From contig OZ199838.1 in assembly GCA_964304625.1 (NCBI GenBank), positions 15,562,001-15,626,000 on the forward strand: a stretch of 64,000 nt of DNA. The letters run 5' to 3'. The stretch's first letter is position 1, and each line of letters opens with the position of its first letter. The stretch comes from Kudoa neothunni. Its lineage: Eukaryota > Cnidaria. Under the pieces are notes generated by a model, which saw only the letters and a program-made list of their open reading frames with translations, was not told the origin of the DNA and searched no databases. A program made the translations under genes and the position numbers. Below are positions 60,290 to 64,000 of this stretch, piece by piece.

Positions 60290-60349
60290 GGTCTCTTCAA
60301 TGTTACAAAATTAGTATTATGGGTTTTCTAAATCAATATGAGATTTTTT

Positions 60350-60702
60350 GAAATAAATTCCAGAATTATTAAATTAAAATAAGTTGTTATACATTGAAAT
60401 ATTTGTCTCAAATTATTTTATACCTAAATTTATCATACGCCAATAAACAGTTCAGAAACTGAAAGTGACGACTCTTAACTAATAATACAAAAAACTGCAA
60501 TTCTGTATAAATAACAAATAAAACTAACTATTTCCTATCAAATGTATTCGGTAATGTTGGGTTTAAGTTGAAAACTTTCCTAAATAACATACCTTCCTTT
60601 ATATTCCCTGTTGGAGCCGTCACTCTTGCCATAGTTGACATCGTTATTATTGTTGTTTTCTTTAAATTTCTTCCTTGTATTTTCTCAAACAAATCTAAAT
60701 AA
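60350..60702 (+). pseudogene. HAP2 last-exon copy (unit 5)
   Basis: Aligns with HAP2 from about 60420 to the final TCAAACAAATCTAAATAA. The 5' part shares changes with the unit 3 copy; the 3' part, from the TM region on, is closest to HAP2 itself and to its 3' flank. Frame is broken near the start. Confidence 0.8.
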
Positions 60703-61204
60703 CTACTTGTTAAATATTATTTATATAATTTGTTTATTTTGTTATTTTCTTGAATTAAGCTTATTTTGTCGTTATGATGACGTAAATAAATAAATATACT
60801 AGGGTTTTGAATTATTAGCATTATTGTTTTAAATTATGATCCTTCACTAAAATATTTATTAATTGTTATACATACTTTTTGATATAAAAATGTTGTGTTG
60901 TAAGAAATGAAATTATTTATAAGCCTAAATCAGTTTATTTAATCTGTAGTCAATTTGTTAACTTTAGTAATATTTTTATGATGAATATTATATAAGCTAT
61001 ACATTTTTTGTAATTAACATATTTTGGGATATGTGATATTTTATTCATACTGAATGTGAATTAAAGTTTTGTCTGAAGGAATGTATGAATGTATACATAA
61101 TTCGATGTTTTACTATGAGATTACAATATAGCATTTATTTTCCACAATTTTTTGGGCATAATTAAATATTAATAGATTTACTGTGTGTAAATTGTTCGAT
61201 AATA

Positions 61205-61385
61205 TTTATCGAAAATCTAAGCGAAATATTCGAATTAAAAAAACCGTTAAAAATAGCTCATTTTATGGTCAATGAATAATGCTATTGATTTATTACTTGT
61301 ATTTAGAAACATCGGCGTATTATTTATCGACTTTCTCAATTAAATATTATTATTTGTGAATCTCATTTATTATAGTTGACAAAAA
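61205..61385 (+). promoter_or_regulatory. Conserved upstream block, Kunitz unit 5
   Basis: Core GAAACATCGGCGTATTATTT and pre-ATG TTTATTATAGTTGAC kept as in units 1 and 2. Confidence 0.5.
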
Positions 61386-62827
61386 ATGTTATTTTTATTA
61401 ACATTTGTTGTTTTAAGTGTTAACTATTTTCATATACGATCAGGTACACATTTTTCATTCAATCTAAATAATGCCAATATAGAAACACCACTTCCTTCTT
61501 ATAAAAAAGACGTGGGTGAATTCAAAGCAGGGGAAGATATAAACAATGAACTCACAAGGTGGTATATCAATACAGAAACAACTAAATGCGAAACTTTCCA
61601 ATACAGAGGAACAAAAGGAAACTTTAACAACTTTAGAACGGAAATAGAATGCAAAAGACATCGTAAACTTTCTATTTATGTCGTAGAATAAATTTATATA
61701 GTTGAAAATCCTATTTCTGATAAGATTAATGGGTGCGAAGACGATGCTAAGATAAAGGGGTTTTGCAGTGATAAGGATACAAAAAAATGGTCTTGGAATA
61801 AAGAAACTGCTGCTTGTGATGAATTTCAATATTCAGGTTGTGGTGGGAATAGAAATAGATACGATTCAGAAGAAGAATGCAAAAATTTCTGTTTTAGTAT
61901 GTTTAACACAAACATATTTACTAATAACCACATTTTTACACAAAGATAAGGAATATGGGAAACTAACTGTTTCTATGGAGCAAAGTAAATCAGAAGAAAT
62001 TAAAAAATATGCCATTCCAAATTATCATGACTGCCATTTGAAACCAGACCTCCAGAAGAGAGATGCTGAAATCAAAGCTATAGCATTAATTGATCAGAAG
62101 CAGTGTGTGTATGCGGCGGCAGGATTGGAAGGTTCAACTAAACCGATAAGAGGAGCATTCAACACTATTAACGAATGCGTAAAAAAATGCTTCCGTAATT
62201 ATTATTCTCATAATTTAAATAATGTTTCAATAGCATATGAACATGATGATGCTCCTGATAACGAGAAAAGGAAACAAAAAATACCTGCATGTAGTAGAGT
62301 GCAACCTGATCAGTTTGGAAAGACAGGGGATGCAAACCAAAACCCAACAATAAGATTCTATTACGACCATAGCAACAAAGGTTGCTCACGCTTTGAGAGC
62401 TGGCCCGGTGCTTTTGACATCAACAAAAATAATTTCCCTTCAGCCGAAATCTGCGAAAGTTATTGTGGATGGGGTAAATTACTAAACCTCCGAATTTTTT
62501 ACTTAAAATTAAATAGAAAGGGCTGTAGAAGAGGGTGCTATAGAAAGAGAACCTGTTTGTTATATGCCAAAAGCTGGTGAATACAGCGCAACTGATAATA
62601 TTAATGGAAATCTTAATGTTAAAAGATGGTATTTTGATAGTTCCGAGGATCAATTTAAGTGCCGTTGGTTCTTCTTTGGTGGACTCAATGGAAATGCGAA
62701 TAATTTTAAATCTTTTGAGGCCTGCAAAGTTATTTGTTGGAAACAAATGGACCCTGATGCAACGGAACATAATAAGGAAGTTGATAACTCTAATACTGGT
62801 GACGATAAACTAAAAGGTCAATCGTGA
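61386..62827 (+). CDS. Secreted five-domain Kunitz protein, unit 5
   Basis: Exons 61386-61662, 61702-61896, 61946-62194, 62234-62473, 62517-62827 close to 423 residues. Domain 2 reads CEDDAKIKGFCSDKDTKKWS, close to unit 1 (Ser after C2). Domain 3 has the longer loop (GLEGSTKP). Exon 5 begins as in unit 1 (RAVEEGAIEREPVC), but here the intron 4 donor is a normal GT. Intron 3 (62195-62233) is 39 bases without a stop, as in unit 2. Tail: TGDDKLKGQS. Confidence 0.88.
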
Positions 62828-63485
62828 GATATATACCCTCAATATTTACTCTAAACTAGTATAATTAATTAACTTCATATTATATTTACTTTAAAATAAT
62901 GACTTTTGTTTAGCCAATTCTACAAAATCAGTAATATCGGGTTTTCCGATCAATATGAATTTTTTATGAAATAAATGGGAGATCTATTAAATAAAATTGA
63001 GTTGTATCATTGAAATATTTATCTCAAATAAAGTTAGAATTAAATAAATGAAAAGAAGTATTTCCAATACATAAGTGTAATAATACTAATGTTACAAGTA
63101 AAGAAATATTTTATTCATTAAACAATTCTGTTTTCTGCGTTTTTTATATATGTTAACATATTAAAGAAGCTATCGCAACAGGAGCCATCCATCTTATTAA
63201 ATTTAAATGAGACAAATTCTTCTAGTTCTTTCTCGTTCTTGGATTTGCATTTATAATCAAATTTATGAAATTAAATACTCTCTATTAAATCTAAAGAGGA
63301 GATTATTGTGAAACAATAAGTGTTTAATTTTGAGTGGATCCACTGCATCATTGATTCTGCCGTATATCTCGATACGCGCATTTCCGAAAATAATAATTGG
63401 ATTGATTAGAACTTTGAATATGCCGACACGTATTTAATTCAATGAGACATTTTATGAAATCTTTACTATTCACTACCTTAAAACG
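62828..63485. other. Right edge of the Kunitz array and spacer
   Basis: The 3' flank of unit 5 runs as in other units up to about 63030 (TATTTATCTCAAATAAA), exactly where the others switch into the HAP2-tail copy; here the sequence goes on as unique DNA. This marks the ancestral flank. No gene seen beyond. Confidence 0.6.
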
Positions 63486-63509
63486 CAGGGGTCGGCAACC
63501 TAAGGCTCT
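63486..63509. mobile_element. hAT-type terminal repeat
   Basis: CAGGGGTCGGCAACCTAAGG is a typical hAT end. It is cut after 24 bases by a TTAA and a piggyBac-like end. The other end is not in the window. Confidence 0.5.
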
Positions 63510-64000
63510 TTAACCCTTTCGTGTCTAGTGATGTCATATGACATCACTTTGTTAATTACCAATATTTTTATTTCTGACGCACCTAGGGTCGACTTTATTT
63601 TTTTCATCGTTCGTAGACTAATAACAACTTTTATAACTATAAGGATTAATTTTTATCGCAGAATTTTTAAAAGAACTAAAAGTCCTATTTAAGTCACTTT
63701 ATGATTTTGTTTAATAAATAAATAAACTTTAATAGTTAATTACTTCGCTCATAAAATTAAGGTGTTTATATTTATTGCCAATAGTTTGTAAAATAAACTT
63801 ATAAATAGAGGTGTTGAGGGAAATTACTGAGTAAAATGCGTGCATACTTTGGTGTATCTAAATCACCACACTGAAAAAATAATGTCAAAAAATTCATAAA
63901 TAAAAATGGAGAAATAAAATTTACAGGGTTTAACGTGCTGATTAGATTAAATCTTTCGTAGGATTTCTTCACTCAGAAATGAAACTAAAAATTAAAATTT
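63510..64000. mobile_element. piggyBac-like left end, runs off the window
   Basis: TTAACCCTTTCGTGTCTAGT followed by a palindrome (GATGTCATATGACATC): a TTAA plus C-rich terminal repeat of piggyBac type. No transposase part is visible up to the window end. Confidence 0.45.

Noticed and set aside
49076-62770. Minus-strand frames recurring in each Kunitz unit
   Set aside because: They recur only because the units are repeated; they are antisense to well-supported exons and lack any domain pattern.

Overview
The window looks like a compact, very AT-rich animal nuclear genome. Its genes have many tiny GT-AG introns, mostly 27 to 60 bases, and encode animal proteins: a four-domain NALCN-type channel, a TMEM106 protein, a GT31 glycosyltransferase and Kunitz proteins. 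Introns this small, heavy DNA-transposon debris (Merlin, piggyBac, hAT, IS630/Tc1-like, MULE), a HAP2/GCS1 gamete fusogen and a secreted multi-Kunitz family fit a reduced, probably parasitic animal. A myxozoan-like cnidarian is my best guess; an orthonectid- or dicyemid-like animal is the alternative. The lineage is inference only.

Layout. 0-8.2 kb is transposon graveyard (MULE scrap, three Merlin scraps of which two lie between recognisable terminal repeats, an IS630/Tc1-like copy). 8.7-15 kb, minus strand, holds a whole-looking LINE with a 1,860-codon ORF and restriction-like endonuclease motifs. It lies immediately behind an intact tRNA-Thr(UGU) gene, followed by a second 3' half of that tRNA and the 5' end of a second LINE copy, which suggests a tRNA-targeted element. 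18.4-19.6 kb is an internally deleted piggyBac. 20.3-32.4 kb is the main housekeeping block: PABPN1, a NALCN-like channel (16 exons), TMEM106, CPSF4 (CPSF30) and an unknown two-TM protein. 33-38.3 kb has hAT and piggyBac remains, the latter holding a roughly 1-kb, 19-bp minisatellite. 38.5-39.6 kb is a GT31 glycosyltransferase. 43.4-48.3 kb carries RNASEH2C and EBP2 (divergent pair) and HAP2.

The most distinctive region is 48-63 kb: five tandem copies of one five-exon gene for a secreted protein with five Kunitz-like domains, all in phase-1 exons. Each copy after the first is preceded by a dead copy of the last HAP2 exon, so the array arose by tandem duplication with one breakpoint inside HAP2. 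Most of the Kunitz domains lack cysteines C2 and C4, the first domain keeps only C3 and C5, and stretches of the units are mosaic, suggesting gene conversion. A hAT inside another hAT splits the array between units 4 and 5.

The genes do not form an operon-like pathway. PABPN1 and CPSF4 both act in mRNA 3'-end processing and lie 10 kb apart; the others look unrelated. Exon boundaries were read by eye and checked by codon phase and family similarity; most multi-exon models close in frame, and the unresolved joints are stated.
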